Below are positions 45,154 to 52,350 of a stretch of DNA of 64,000 nt, one piece after another; positions within the stretch are counted from its first letter, which is position 1, and each line of letters begins with the position of its first letter. The DNA comes from Candidatus Eremiobacterota bacterium (GTDB lineage Bacteria > Vulcanimicrobiota > CADAWZ01 > Ess09-12), in the NCBI GenBank assembly GCA_031082125.1, contig JAVHLM010000004.1:62001-126000 (forward strand), given 5' to 3'. A program made the translations under genes and the position numbers. The notes beneath the pieces were generated by a model, which saw nothing but the letters and a program-made list of their open reading frames with translations, did not search any database and was not told the origin of the DNA.

Positions 45154-45180
45154 TTAGCAGTTAAATCACTTGATTGCTAA
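45154..45180 (-). promoter_or_regulatory. CIRCE-like operator (proximal)
   Basis: Inverted repeat with 9-base arms and a 9-base spacer: TTAGCAGTT (45154-45162), AAATCACTT, GATTGCTAA (45172-45180). The layout is that of the HrcA operator CIRCE (TTAGCACTC-N9-GAGTGCTAA), with substitutions in positions 7-9 of the arms. It overlaps the predicted transcription start of groES, where repression is expected. Confidence 0.75.
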
Positions 45181-45185
45181 AATCA

Positions 45186-45214
45186 TTTGTAATCTATTTT
45201 CGCATGAATTGCAA
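45186..45214 (-). promoter_or_regulatory. groESL promoter
   Basis: On the minus strand, TTGCAA (45214-45209) and TACAAA (45191-45186) are separated by 17 bases, directly upstream of the proximal CIRCE-like element. Confidence 0.5.
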
Positions 45215-45283
45215 CATTCAGAATTCCCTCTTTTTCTAATGAAATCTCTCTAAAGATGCATCATTTGCCAGTTAATGAAGCTT

Positions 45284-45310
45284 TTAGCAATCATGGTAAA
45301 TAATTGCTAA
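45284..45310 (-). promoter_or_regulatory. CIRCE-like operator (distal)
   Basis: A second inverted repeat, TTAGCAATC (45284-45292), ATGGTAAAT, AATTGCTAA (45302-45310), has the same 9-9-9 geometry and almost the same arm sequence as the proximal site. Its centre is 130 bases from the first. It lies upstream of the promoter and also next to the 3' end of the kinase gene at 45372. Confidence 0.65.
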
Positions 45311-45371
45311 ACCATCGGCGGCCGGGCTGATCATGGAGGGGAGGAAGGGAAATCAGGACACGGCGCGAGGC

Positions 45372-46856
45372 TCAGCGGTAAGCGGGCTCGATGAGACCCT
45401 GCACCGAATCATACTGGGGGAAGTCCGGGCCGCACATTATTTCCTTGTGAAATGAGCCCCTGCAATAGATGGTATAGGCGTCTCTTCCGGCGTTGAGCAT
45501 GTAGCTCTCCCTGTAGGTGTCCCTCCCGGCAGAGGGGCAGGTGGGAATTATTTTAAGGTACATGGGGGTGACCTTTTCAATGGTAAGGGGGTACAGCTTG
45601 TCATTATCAGAGGCGTACATCTCAAGAGCAGTCCCTATATTCTTGACGTTGCTCTTGCAGCCCGTGAGCTGGCCGGAGGAGCGGGCCCGCATGATATTGG
45701 GAATGATTACAAGGGCGGGAAGGCCTATGATGAGGGTGATCCCCACCAGGACCTTGGCAGCCTCCCGGGCCGAATCAGAATCAGCTCTCACCAGCGAGGA
45801 AACCAGGGCGCAAAGAGAGAGAAACCACAGAACCAGGATGCCGATGACTCCGGCTATCAGGAAAAAGGGCCCCACGTAAGGAACGCACCCCATCATCAAG
45901 AACATTATAAAGATTACCATTGCGGTCCATGGACTTGAGATGAAGGGGATGATCTTCTGCGGCGCCGTGGTTGTCACAGGCGCTGAGACCGGTGGGAGAG
46001 GAGCCTGGGGGGACGGGGCAGCCTGAGGGGAAGGCGGCGAAACGGTGCTGCCCTTATGGGCTTCTATATACTGCTTCAGGGATGCGGCGCTCTGGAAGCG
46101 TTTGTCCGCGTCATTCTCCAGCAGGCGCGAGAGAAGGCCGGCAAACCAGGGGGGAGCTCCGGCGGCATAGGCGTTGACGGGCGGCACGTTAAAGACGAAC
46201 TGCTCGAGATCCTCGCCTGTCACGAGGAAATAGGCCGTCGCCCCCAGGGAGTAAAGATCGCTCCTGCTGTCAGTCTGCTTCTTCCCATACTGCTCTGGAG
46301 CTGAAAATCCTGGTGTCCCCATCACGAAGGTATCACGCACCTTTTCGGGGGCGAAGTGCCTCGCGATCCCGAAATCAATGAGCTTGGCCCTGCCCCTGGT
46401 GGTGATCATTATATTTGAGGGCTTGAGATCCCTGAATATCACCGGCGGGATCTGGGAGTGGAGGTACTGCAGGATATCGTTGATCTGAATGATCCAGGGG
46501 AGGACCTCATCAACCTCAAAGGGCCTCCCCCTTTTTACAAGACGGGCCTGGAGGCTTTCGCCCTCCACATATTCCATGACCAGACAGTGTCCGCGGTCAG
46601 TGGCGAAATGGTCAATCACCTTGGGAAGCCCGGGATGGTTGAGAGATTTCAGTATCCCGCACTCCTGCTCAAACATGGCAAGGGCATCGTGCTGCTCCGC
46701 GGGATCCAGGAGGGTGCTGAGAATCTCCTTGAGGGCCCACCGCGCGCCAGGCTGCGCCAGATCGTCCACCAGATAGACAGTGCTCATCGCACCTTTCCCA
46801 AGAACACTGACAATTCGGTATCTTTCCGATACCACTGTGCCGGCATCAAGCTCCAT
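45372..46856 (-). CDS. Membrane Ser/Thr protein kinase with C-terminal pilin-like domain
   Basis: The 494-residue product has a cytosolic kinase (about 10-270; GKGAMSTVY, ALKEIL, FRDLKPSN near 140, DFG), a Pro/Ser-rich linker, three or four hydrophobic segments (about 308-395) and a final domain of about 90 residues resembling a pseudopilin (ARSSGQLTGCKSNVKN then IGTALEMYASDNDKLYP). The His of the HRD motif is Phe, as in the kinase at 48333. The last membrane helix directly precedes the pilin-like domain in the way a pilin N-helix does, but there is no prepilin leader. I chose the ATG at 46856; the GTG at 46892 has no ribosome site. Confidence 0.8.
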   Translation of the reverse strand: MELDAGTVVSERYRIVSVLGKGAMSTVYLVDDLAQPGARWALKEILSTLLDPAEQHDALAMFEQECGILKSLNHPGLPKVIDHFATDRGHCLVMEYVEGESLQARLVKRGRPFEVDEVLPWIIQINDILQYLHSQIPPVIFRDLKPSNIMITTRGRAKLIDFGIARHFAPEKVRDTFVMGTPGFSAPEQYGKKQTDSRSDLYSLGATAYFLVTGEDLEQFVFNVPPVNAYAAGAPPWFAGLLSRLLENDADKRFQSAASLKQYIEAHKGSTVSPPSPQAAPSPQAPLPPVSAPVTTTAPQKIIPFISSPWTAMVIFIMFLMMGCVPYVGPFFLIAGVIGILVLWFLSLCALVSSLVRADSDSAREAAKVLVGITLIIGLPALVIIPNIMRARSSGQLTGCKSNVKNIGTALEMYASDNDKLYPLTIEKVTPMYLKIIPTCPSAGRDTYRESYMLNAGRDAYTIYCRGSFHKEIMCGPDFPQYDSVQGLIEPAYR

Positions 46857-46975
46857 GCTCTCGCATTCCCTTCCCTCAGAGATCTTCCCCACTGAGCATG
46901 TTCATCAGGAAAGGGATGAATCCTCCGCGGGAACCTGATATTGATGAAGTGAACCGGTAGATCCCCCATGAAAAA

Positions 46976-47004
46976 TTGATCTTGCCTGCCTCTTGTGCTA
47001 TAAT
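46976..47004 (+). promoter_or_regulatory. Strong sigma-70-type promoter before the 47046 gene
   Basis: TTGATC (46976-46981) and a perfect TATAAT (46999-47004) are separated by 17 bases, 41 bases before the start codon. Confidence 0.7.
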
Positions 47005-47045
47005 AATGAGCCGGAAAGGCCGCAAAGGAAAGAAGGCGAGACTTT

Positions 47046-47846
47046 ATGAGCATAACTGAAATAGTGACGGTCCTCGCAGGGGCGCTTGCCATCTTCTGGA
47101 CCCTGGTCCAGATAATTGCCCATGCCCGGGGGCAGGATTCCAGGAACCTCAAGATAGCTGTTCTGCTTGTGGTGGCCCTTGCGGTTTTTTTCGCTTTCCT
47201 TCAGGTTATCAAGCCCCGTATTCCCGATTCGCTCAGGGTAAAGCTGCCGGCAATGACACCCCAGGTCCCCCACACCGTCATCATAATGACGACGGCAGCG
47301 GCGCCTCCCAACCCGTCGCCGCCCCCGACCGCCAGCAGTCCCGTCATCACCCCTGAAGCACAGCCTCAGCCCGCTCCCACGGCCAGCCCGGCACCTGAGG
47401 AGACACCCCCTGCGGCGCCTCAGCCCTCTGAGTCCATGGAGGCATCTCCCTCAAAGACGATGATGAAATCATCATTCATCATCGATATCTCCCGGAACAT
47501 GCTGGGAGGCATCGGCGGCATCTCTGCCCAGTGCACTTTTGCAGAGCTGGGAGGCAGGGATGTAGAGATAGTTTCCTACTTTATCACCATCGCCTACCAG
47601 GACGATTCTGCCTCTTCAGGCGGTGCTTCGAATGTGAGAAACCTGGAGAGGGCTCTCAAGGAGAGGATCCTTGTCCCCGCCAACAAGACCGTGGAGAAAA
47701 AGGTCTCCTTTGACAGCGAGATAGGCGATCTTCTGCTGAAATCAAAGAAGTCCGGCGCCCAGGGCTCTGTTTCGATAGTATGGACGGGGAGAGATCAGGA
47801 TGGGAACCTTATCACCTCGGAAACAGCCCCTTCCAGGGTAAAATAA
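47046..47846 (+). CDS. Membrane protein with Pro-rich linker and beta-rich domain, function unknown
   Basis: The 266-residue product has two hydrophobic segments at the N-terminus (about 5-25 and 35-55), a Pro/Ala/Ser-rich linker (about 80-140) and a C-terminal soluble domain (about 145-266; SFIIDISRNMLGGIGGISAQCTFAE, strand pattern VSIVWTGRDQDGN). I recognise no family. The topology suggests an envelope-associated protein with the domain outside. Divergent from the kinase-pilin gene. Confidence 0.6.
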   Translation: MSITEIVTVLAGALAIFWTLVQIIAHARGQDSRNLKIAVLLVVALAVFFAFLQVIKPRIPDSLRVKLPAMTPQVPHTVIIMTTAAAPPNPSPPPTASSPVITPEAQPQPAPTASPAPEETPPAAPQPSESMEASPSKTMMKSSFIIDISRNMLGGIGGISAQCTFAELGGRDVEIVSYFITIAYQDDSASSGGASNVRNLERALKERILVPANKTVEKKVSFDSEIGDLLLKSKKSGAQGSVSIVWTGRDQDGNLITSETAPSRVK

Positions 47847-47925
47847 GAATCCCGCCGCTGCAGGAGACTTGATTGATCCTGCATAATTCCTTCTCAGGGA
47901 TACAGGCCATGAGGCAGGTTACACC

Positions 47926-48321
47926 ATGCATGAATGCCCCTTCTGCTCGCCTGACGAGAGCCGGATCATAGCAAGGAGCGGACTCTGCTTCGCCCTGTAT
48001 GACCTCTATCCCGTCAACAAAGGCCATGCCCTGATTATCCCCTCAAGGCATTTTTCCAGTTATTTTGACGCCCTCGCTGACGAGGTGGGCGATATGCACG
48101 CCCTGCTCCTGAGAGTGCAGTCCTTAATCAACGAAAAATTCAGCCCCGACGGGTACAACATCGGCATAAACTGCGGCGGGGCAGCAGGGCAGACTGTCAT
48201 GCACATGCATATTCATCTTATCCCCCGTTACCGCGGGGATATTGACGACCCGAGAGGGGGCGTGAGGAAATTAAAGCACAATCTTGTTGAATATCCAGAG
48301 AATTGCACCCATCATAAGTAA
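47926..48321 (+). CDS. HIT family nucleotide-binding protein
   Basis: The 131-residue product is a complete HIT protein: an N-terminal CPFC knuckle, YPVNKGHALIIPSRH, and the histidine triad MHMHIHLIPRY near residue 100. HIT enzymes hydrolyse nucleoside phosphoramidates or dinucleoside polyphosphates (HinT/Ap4A-type). It lies 11 bases before the next kinase gene in the same direction and may form an operon with it. Confidence 0.92.
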   Translation: MHECPFCSPDESRIIARSGLCFALYDLYPVNKGHALIIPSRHFSSYFDALADEVGDMHALLLRVQSLINEKFSPDGYNIGINCGGAAGQTVMHMHIHLIPRYRGDIDDPRGGVRKLKHNLVEYPENCTHHK

Positions 48322-48332
48322 GGTCACAGGTT

Positions 48333-49301
48333 ATGGCAGTACAACCAGGTTCGGTATTGAACGGGCGCTACCAGGTGATGAGAGTCCTTGGCGAGGGAGG
48401 AATGGCCCGGGTATATGAAGCGCAGGATCTCTCGTCAGCACGGCGCTGTGCCATCAAGGAGATGGAAGACAGCTTCCAGGACGAGGAGCTGAGGGCATGC
48501 GCCATTACGCAGTTCAGAGGGGAGATCACCCTGCTCTTGGGCCTCTCCCATCCAAACATCCCGAGAGTCACCGATTACTTTTCCCATCAAGCAAGCTATT
48601 TCATGGTCATGGACTTCATCGAGGGCAAGGACCTGGACAAGCTTCTCAAAGAGAGGGGTGCCCCCTTTCCCGAGAAAACCATCATGCAGTGGGGCATTGA
48701 GCTGTGCAGGGTCCTGTTCTACCTGCACATCCAGAAGCCGCCCGTCATTTTCAGAGATCTCAAGCCCAGCAACATCATTCTCTCCGCCCGGGGGACCCTG
48801 GTGCTCGTTGACTTCGGCATTGCCCGCATATTCAAGGCCCATAAGCGGGGCGACACTTTCCATATGGGCACTGAGGGCTATGCGGCTCCCGAGCAGTATC
48901 TGGAAAACCGCCAGAGCGACGGCAGGACTGATATTTACGCCCTCGGTGCAACGCTCTATCACCTGGCAACGGGACAGTCGCCTCTTTTCCAATTTCCGCA
49001 CCTGCGGGACCTCTCGCCCGACATTGCGGCAATCCTCAGGAAAGCAACGGACCTTGACCCTGATGACCGCTTCTCCTCTGCAAAGGAGATGAGGATTGCC
49101 CTGGAAAAAGCCTGCGGCATCTCCCCTGACAGGAGGCGCCCGGCCATCGCCATGGCCGCTCCTTCTTCCACATCCACGGACAAGACATCGTATATGATAG
49201 AACGGTCCTCACCAAAAGAGGCGGTGAAATACTGCGACAAGTGCGGGGCTCAGATAAGGGCGAAAAGCCGTTTCTGCAACAGGTGCGGCGCCCGGGCCTG
49301 A
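48333..49301 (+). CDS. Soluble Ser/Thr protein kinase with C-terminal zinc ribbon
   Basis: The 322-residue product has a Hanks-type kinase domain (about 10-260; GEGGMARVY, CAIKEM, FRDLKPSN near 140, DFG) and ends in a zinc ribbon (CDKCGAQ, CNRCGAR). The catalytic-loop His is Phe, as in the kinase-pilin protein at 45372. The ribbon is at the C-terminus, the reverse of the two FGE kinases. The ATG has AAGGT upstream. It converges on the histidine-kinase gene with 7 bases between stops. Confidence 0.9.
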   Translation: MAVQPGSVLNGRYQVMRVLGEGGMARVYEAQDLSSARRCAIKEMEDSFQDEELRACAITQFRGEITLLLGLSHPNIPRVTDYFSHQASYFMVMDFIEGKDLDKLLKERGAPFPEKTIMQWGIELCRVLFYLHIQKPPVIFRDLKPSNIILSARGTLVLVDFGIARIFKAHKRGDTFHMGTEGYAAPEQYLENRQSDGRTDIYALGATLYHLATGQSPLFQFPHLRDLSPDIAAILRKATDLDPDDRFSSAKEMRIALEKACGISPDRRRPAIAMAAPSSTSTDKTSYMIERSSPKEAVKYCDKCGAQIRAKSRFCNRCGARA

Positions 49302-49308
49302 GGGCCTG

Positions 49309-50400
49309 TCAGGATTCCTCGGGCGGAAAGGCGATGGTGCAGGTGAGGCCCTTTTTTGACTCCATCTTCAGGGTCCCATGGAGCTGATCTTCCACAAAGA
49401 GCTTTACAAGGTGAAGCCCCGTGGTCTTCAGCATGTCAAGAGAGAAATCACCGGGGAGGCCCTTCCCGTTGTCGCTGAAGATAATTTTTATGTCGCTGTT
49501 CGCTTTGACGGTGATGGTGATGGTGCCTTTCTTCGTACCGTTGAAAGCGTGCTTCAGGGAGTTTGAGATAAGCTCGTTCAACACAAGACCGCACGTCATT
49601 GCCTTCTCTGAACATATCTGCACTTCGCTTATATCAATGTTCAGAGTCACCTCGGCCCAATTCTCAAAAGTACTGACGATGTTCTTCGCGAGATCGGTGA
49701 GGTAGGGCTTGAGGCGCACCTTCATATAGTCCCCTGAATCCTGGAGCTTCCCGTGAATGAGGCCAATGGCCTGGATGCGCTTCTCAAAATCCAGGAGAAC
49801 CTGCGCCACTTCCTTGTTCCCCGACGATGCCGCCTGGATTCTGAGAAGGCCCGAGATGGCCTGCATATTATTTTTTACACGGTGGTTGAGCTCGCGCAGA
49901 AGCAGGTGCTTCTCCTCAAGGGCAAGCACGAGCTTTTCGTTGGCCTCCTGGAGCTCGTGGGTCCGGAGATTCACCAGGTCTTCCAGGTGCTCCCGGTATT
50001 TCTTGAGCTCCTTCTCAACCTTTGAGCGGTAGAGGCCCATTTCCAGGGCATGCTTGAGGTCATTCGAGCGGATTGGCTTCAGCATATAGCCGAAGGGCTC
50101 CGTCAGCTTGGCCTTTTCCAGGAATTTATCTTCCGTGTGCCCTGTCATGTAAATGACCGGGATCTTGTAGATGGAATTGATGAGGCCTGCCGTCTCAATG
50201 CCGTCGAGGGAGTTGGAGAGCACGATGTCCATCAGCACGATGTCAGGGTTGTGATCAAGCATCTTGTCAAGGGCTTCCTTGCCATTTGAAACGCTGAAAA
50301 CCACCTCGTGTCCCAGCGTTGAGAGCATGATAGTGAGCATATCCACAAACTCATCATCATCATCAACTATGGCAACGCGTGCCTTGAGAATAAGAACCAC
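49309..50400 (-). CDS. Response regulator/histidine kinase hybrid (REC plus HisKA_2)
   Basis: The product (about 363 residues from the GTG at 50400) has an N-terminal receiver domain (VAIVDDDDEF, phospho-Asp in VLMDIVL, Lys in LKPIRS), a coiled-coil linker, and a C-terminal HisKA_2/HATPase module (LNHRVKNNMQAISGLLRIQ, LVLNELISNSLKHAFNG, FSDNGKGLPG). The start is unclear: no ATG fits, GTG at 50400 overlaps its own ribosome site, and an ATT at 50391 has good GGAGG spacing. A REC-kinase layout in one polypeptide lets an upstream kinase control this one. Confidence 0.85.
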   Translation of the reverse strand: MVLILKARVAIVDDDDEFVDMLTIMLSTLGHEVVFSVSNGKEALDKMLDHNPDIVLMDIVLSNSLDGIETAGLINSIYKIPVIYMTGHTEDKFLEKAKLTEPFGYMLKPIRSNDLKHALEMGLYRSKVEKELKKYREHLEDLVNLRTHELQEANEKLVLALEEKHLLLRELNHRVKNNMQAISGLLRIQAASSGNKEVAQVLLDFEKRIQAIGLIHGKLQDSGDYMKVRLKPYLTDLAKNIVSTFENWAEVTLNIDISEVQICSEKAMTCGLVLNELISNSLKHAFNGTKKGTITITVKANSDIKIIFSDNGKGLPGDFSLDMLKTTGLHLVKLFVEDQLHGTLKMESKKGLTCTIAFPPEES

Positions 50401-50479
50401 CTCCCGGAACAAAAGAGCGGCCTTCTCTAGTATAACAGCTGAAAGGCCTATGGTATATCGGTCATTTGCGTTAAATGGC

Positions 50480-50548
50480 AATAGGTCGATTGGCTAAAAA
50501 TGAATAGGTCGATAGGCTAAAAGTGAATAGGTCAATAGTCTTAGTGAC
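50480..50548. repeat. Three tandem 23-bp repeats
   Basis: Copies at 50480-50502, 50503-50525 and 50526-50548 share AATAGGTCGAT followed by GGCTAAAA; the third copy is degenerate. They lie upstream of the hybrid kinase gene and downstream of the peptidase-fold gene. Confidence 0.8.
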
Positions 50549-50597
50549 TGCAGGTCATCTGCGGCAAGGATTCTCCACATCGGGACTTTCAGGTAAC

Positions 50598-50636
50598 AAA
50601 AACGCCGCACCCTGCCTGCGGGGCAGAGGACGGCGT
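50598..50636 (-). terminator. Rho-independent terminator
   Basis: On the minus strand an imperfect stem (ACGCCG ... CGGCGT, with an inner CTGCC / GGCAG pair) is followed by TTTTT. It lies 23 bases past the stop of the YiiX-like gene. Confidence 0.7.
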
Positions 50637-50659
50637 CATGATCAGAGGATTGAAGCTCC

Positions 50660-51562
50660 CTACCAGCCCAGGCCGAACTGGCCGGTCTGCATTTTGTTTC
50701 CCACCAGAATGGAGAGGAGCAGGCCTCCCACGAAGCCTCCCATCGCGCCAAGAGGCCCCAGCACCGCACCTGTCGCCGCGGCTGTGGCCGCTGCTCCGAG
50801 GGCTACAGGGTAATGGGATGCCATGTTCTTCCAGAAATTGCTGTGATCTGTATAGACAACCTTGGCATCCTTGATTCCCTCGAAGCTGTCGGGCGCCACA
50901 GCCTGCTTGCCGAACACGTTGATCAGGGGGGTGTCAATCTTGTTCGGGACGCTCTGGAGAGCTCGCTGCACCAGCTCTGCGCAGTAGATTGACTTGTCGT
51001 CCTTCAGGCTGAAATCGGAGTCATAAGGCTTTCCAAGCTGGCTCCTGCAGTAGGTGACGGCAGCTTCCCGATCTTCCGGTGTCTTGTAGGGAGGGCGGAT
51101 GATCTCCACCAGAATGCGCCCTTCGAGGTATTCACGCAGGTCATTCTCCACGACGCCCTTGCCGCTGGGATCGCCCGTGGTGGCCTCTATGAACTTCCCG
51201 TCGCCGACATACATTGCCGCGTGGGTGTAATCCGAATTCATCGTGAGCTTTTCAAAGCGCTGCCAGCCGGGGTAGGCATTATTGGTCTCCAGGATGACGT
51301 CACCGGGCTCAATGAGCTTCAATATCTCCTCCCGGCGCTCGTCGGTGATGGAAGGTGTCGTGGTGGGCACCCGGATATCAAGGATCTTGGTGAACCAGTT
51401 CCCTGCGCCGCTCTTTCCCTCCTGTTGCTTCATTGCGAGGGGAGTATCGGAAGGAACCTGGTGCGTGAAACTGTCCACGGCTTCCTGGTTTCTGGGGGTC
51501 TCCTCACGGGGAGCCAGAGGTTTTTCGGGGGGGATGAACGATGAGCGATCACCAATCTGCAT
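50660..51562 (-). CDS. Permuted papain-fold (YiiX/NlpC-P60-like) protein
   Basis: The 300-residue product has a disordered N-terminus, a circularly permuted papain-like domain (about 75-225; GDVILETNN, the conserved His in YTHAAMYVGDG, and Cys in YCAELVQ), and a Gly/Ala-rich hydrophobic C-terminus (about 250-295) that may contact membrane. YiiX-type enzymes act as amidases or peptidases on cell-wall peptides or lipids. The ATG at 51562 has AAGGAG upstream, and a promoter (TTGCCT-N17-TATAAT) lies at 51643-51671. Confidence 0.75.
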   Translation of the reverse strand: MQIGDRSSFIPPEKPLAPREETPRNQEAVDSFTHQVPSDTPLAMKQQEGKSGAGNWFTKILDIRVPTTTPSITDERREEILKLIEPGDVILETNNAYPGWQRFEKLTMNSDYTHAAMYVGDGKFIEATTGDPSGKGVVENDLREYLEGRILVEIIRPPYKTPEDREAAVTYCRSQLGKPYDSDFSLKDDKSIYCAELVQRALQSVPNKIDTPLINVFGKQAVAPDSFEGIKDAKVVYTDHSNFWKNMASHYPVALGAAATAAATGAVLGPLGAMGGFVGGLLLSILVGNKMQTGQFGLGW

Positions 51563-51618
51563 GGGCCATCTCCTTTTGCCGCCAGGCGGAAACCTGCACG
51601 CCTGTGAAGGCTTTGATT

Positions 51619-51635
51619 GGCTGCCCGCGGCAGCC
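51619..51635 (-). promoter_or_regulatory. Hairpin in the leader of the YiiX-like gene
   Basis: GGCTGCC / GGCAGCC is a perfect 7-bp stem with a 3-base loop, near the start of the predicted leader and about 50 bases before the ribosome site. Confidence 0.5.
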
Positions 51636-51642
51636 TAATGAC

Positions 51643-51671
51643 ATTATATACTGAATCTTCAGGAAAGGCAA
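51643..51671 (-). promoter_or_regulatory. Sigma-70-type promoter of the YiiX-like gene
   Basis: On the minus strand, TTGCCT (51671-51666) and a perfect TATAAT (51648-51643) are separated by 17 bases. Confidence 0.7.
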
Positions 51672-51757
51672 GATCTTCGCCTCCAGGAGGTATAAGAGCG
51701 CCGGTGAAGAATTCTGGATAGAAAGCCTCATCAAATAACCATACAGGATTGAGCCCA

Positions 51758-52327
51758 ATGAGGTACAAGCCAAGAACTCTCGTAATGATGGCGCTCTTTA
51801 TTGCCATTTCCATCCTGCTGAGGCGGATTCTCACGATCCACCTTCCCGTTGGAATTGTCAACTTTGCAGGCTTTCCCATAATCCTGGCGGGGTTTCTCTT
51901 CGGCCCCCTTGAAGGAGGCCTCGTGGGAGCCATCAGCGATATCCTCGGCTACCCCCTTTTCCCCGAGGGGCCCTATCTGCCTTTTTTCACCCTCACTTCG
52001 GCCCTTACAGGCATAATCCCGGCTTTAACAGTTAAATTTTCAGGCATCAGGGGGCAGATCCCCCTGTGGCTTCTCATCCTGGCAATTTTTACCGGCCAGT
52101 GCATCACCAAGGTCCTGCTGGTGCCTTATATTTTTTCAGTTTACTTTGGCGTGCCCTTTGTCCTGAAGGCAGCAGCGAACTTCGCTGTGGAGATCATCCA
52201 TACGCCGCTCTATGCCATGCTTGCCCAGCCAGTCCTCATGCTGTACGGAGCGATGAGCGGGCCTGAGCGCACCGCGGCAAAGGAGTTTCCCGCCACAGGC
52301 TCGATAGGCTGCGCAAAGCTGCCCTGA
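51758..52327 (+). CDS. folT: FolT-like ECF transporter substrate-binding (S) component
   Basis: The 189-residue product has six hydrophobic segments and the pattern of ECF-type vitamin transporter S components (ISILLRRILTIHLPVGIVNF and GFPIILAGFLFGPLEGGLVG, with GAISDILGY). FolT members bind folate and share an energising module encoded elsewhere. Folate is the cofactor of the genes that follow (fhs, metV, metF), so the folate assignment rests on context as well as fold. The ATG at 51758 is preceded by AGGA about 10 bases upstream. First gene of the ten-gene operon. Confidence 0.7.
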   Translation: MRYKPRTLVMMALFIAISILLRRILTIHLPVGIVNFAGFPIILAGFLFGPLEGGLVGAISDILGYPLFPEGPYLPFFTLTSALTGIIPALTVKFSGIRGQIPLWLLILAIFTGQCITKVLLVPYIFSVYFGVPFVLKAAANFAVEIIHTPLYAMLAQPVLMLYGAMSGPERTAAKEFPATGSIGCAKLP

Positions 52328-52350
52328 AGGGGAAAAGAAAGGAGATACAT

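Noticed and set aside
50391-50481. TTG at 50481 as start of the hybrid histidine kinase
   Set aside because: The 27 extra residues precede the receiver domain without homology, and a -10-like element (TATACT) lies inside that stretch, so translation probably starts later.
51563-51757. Folate or cyclic-di-GMP riboswitch in the gap before folT
   Set aside because: Only an AAAGCC-like fragment and simple hairpins are present; the conserved core of the known riboswitches is not found, and the hairpin belongs to the opposite-strand leader.
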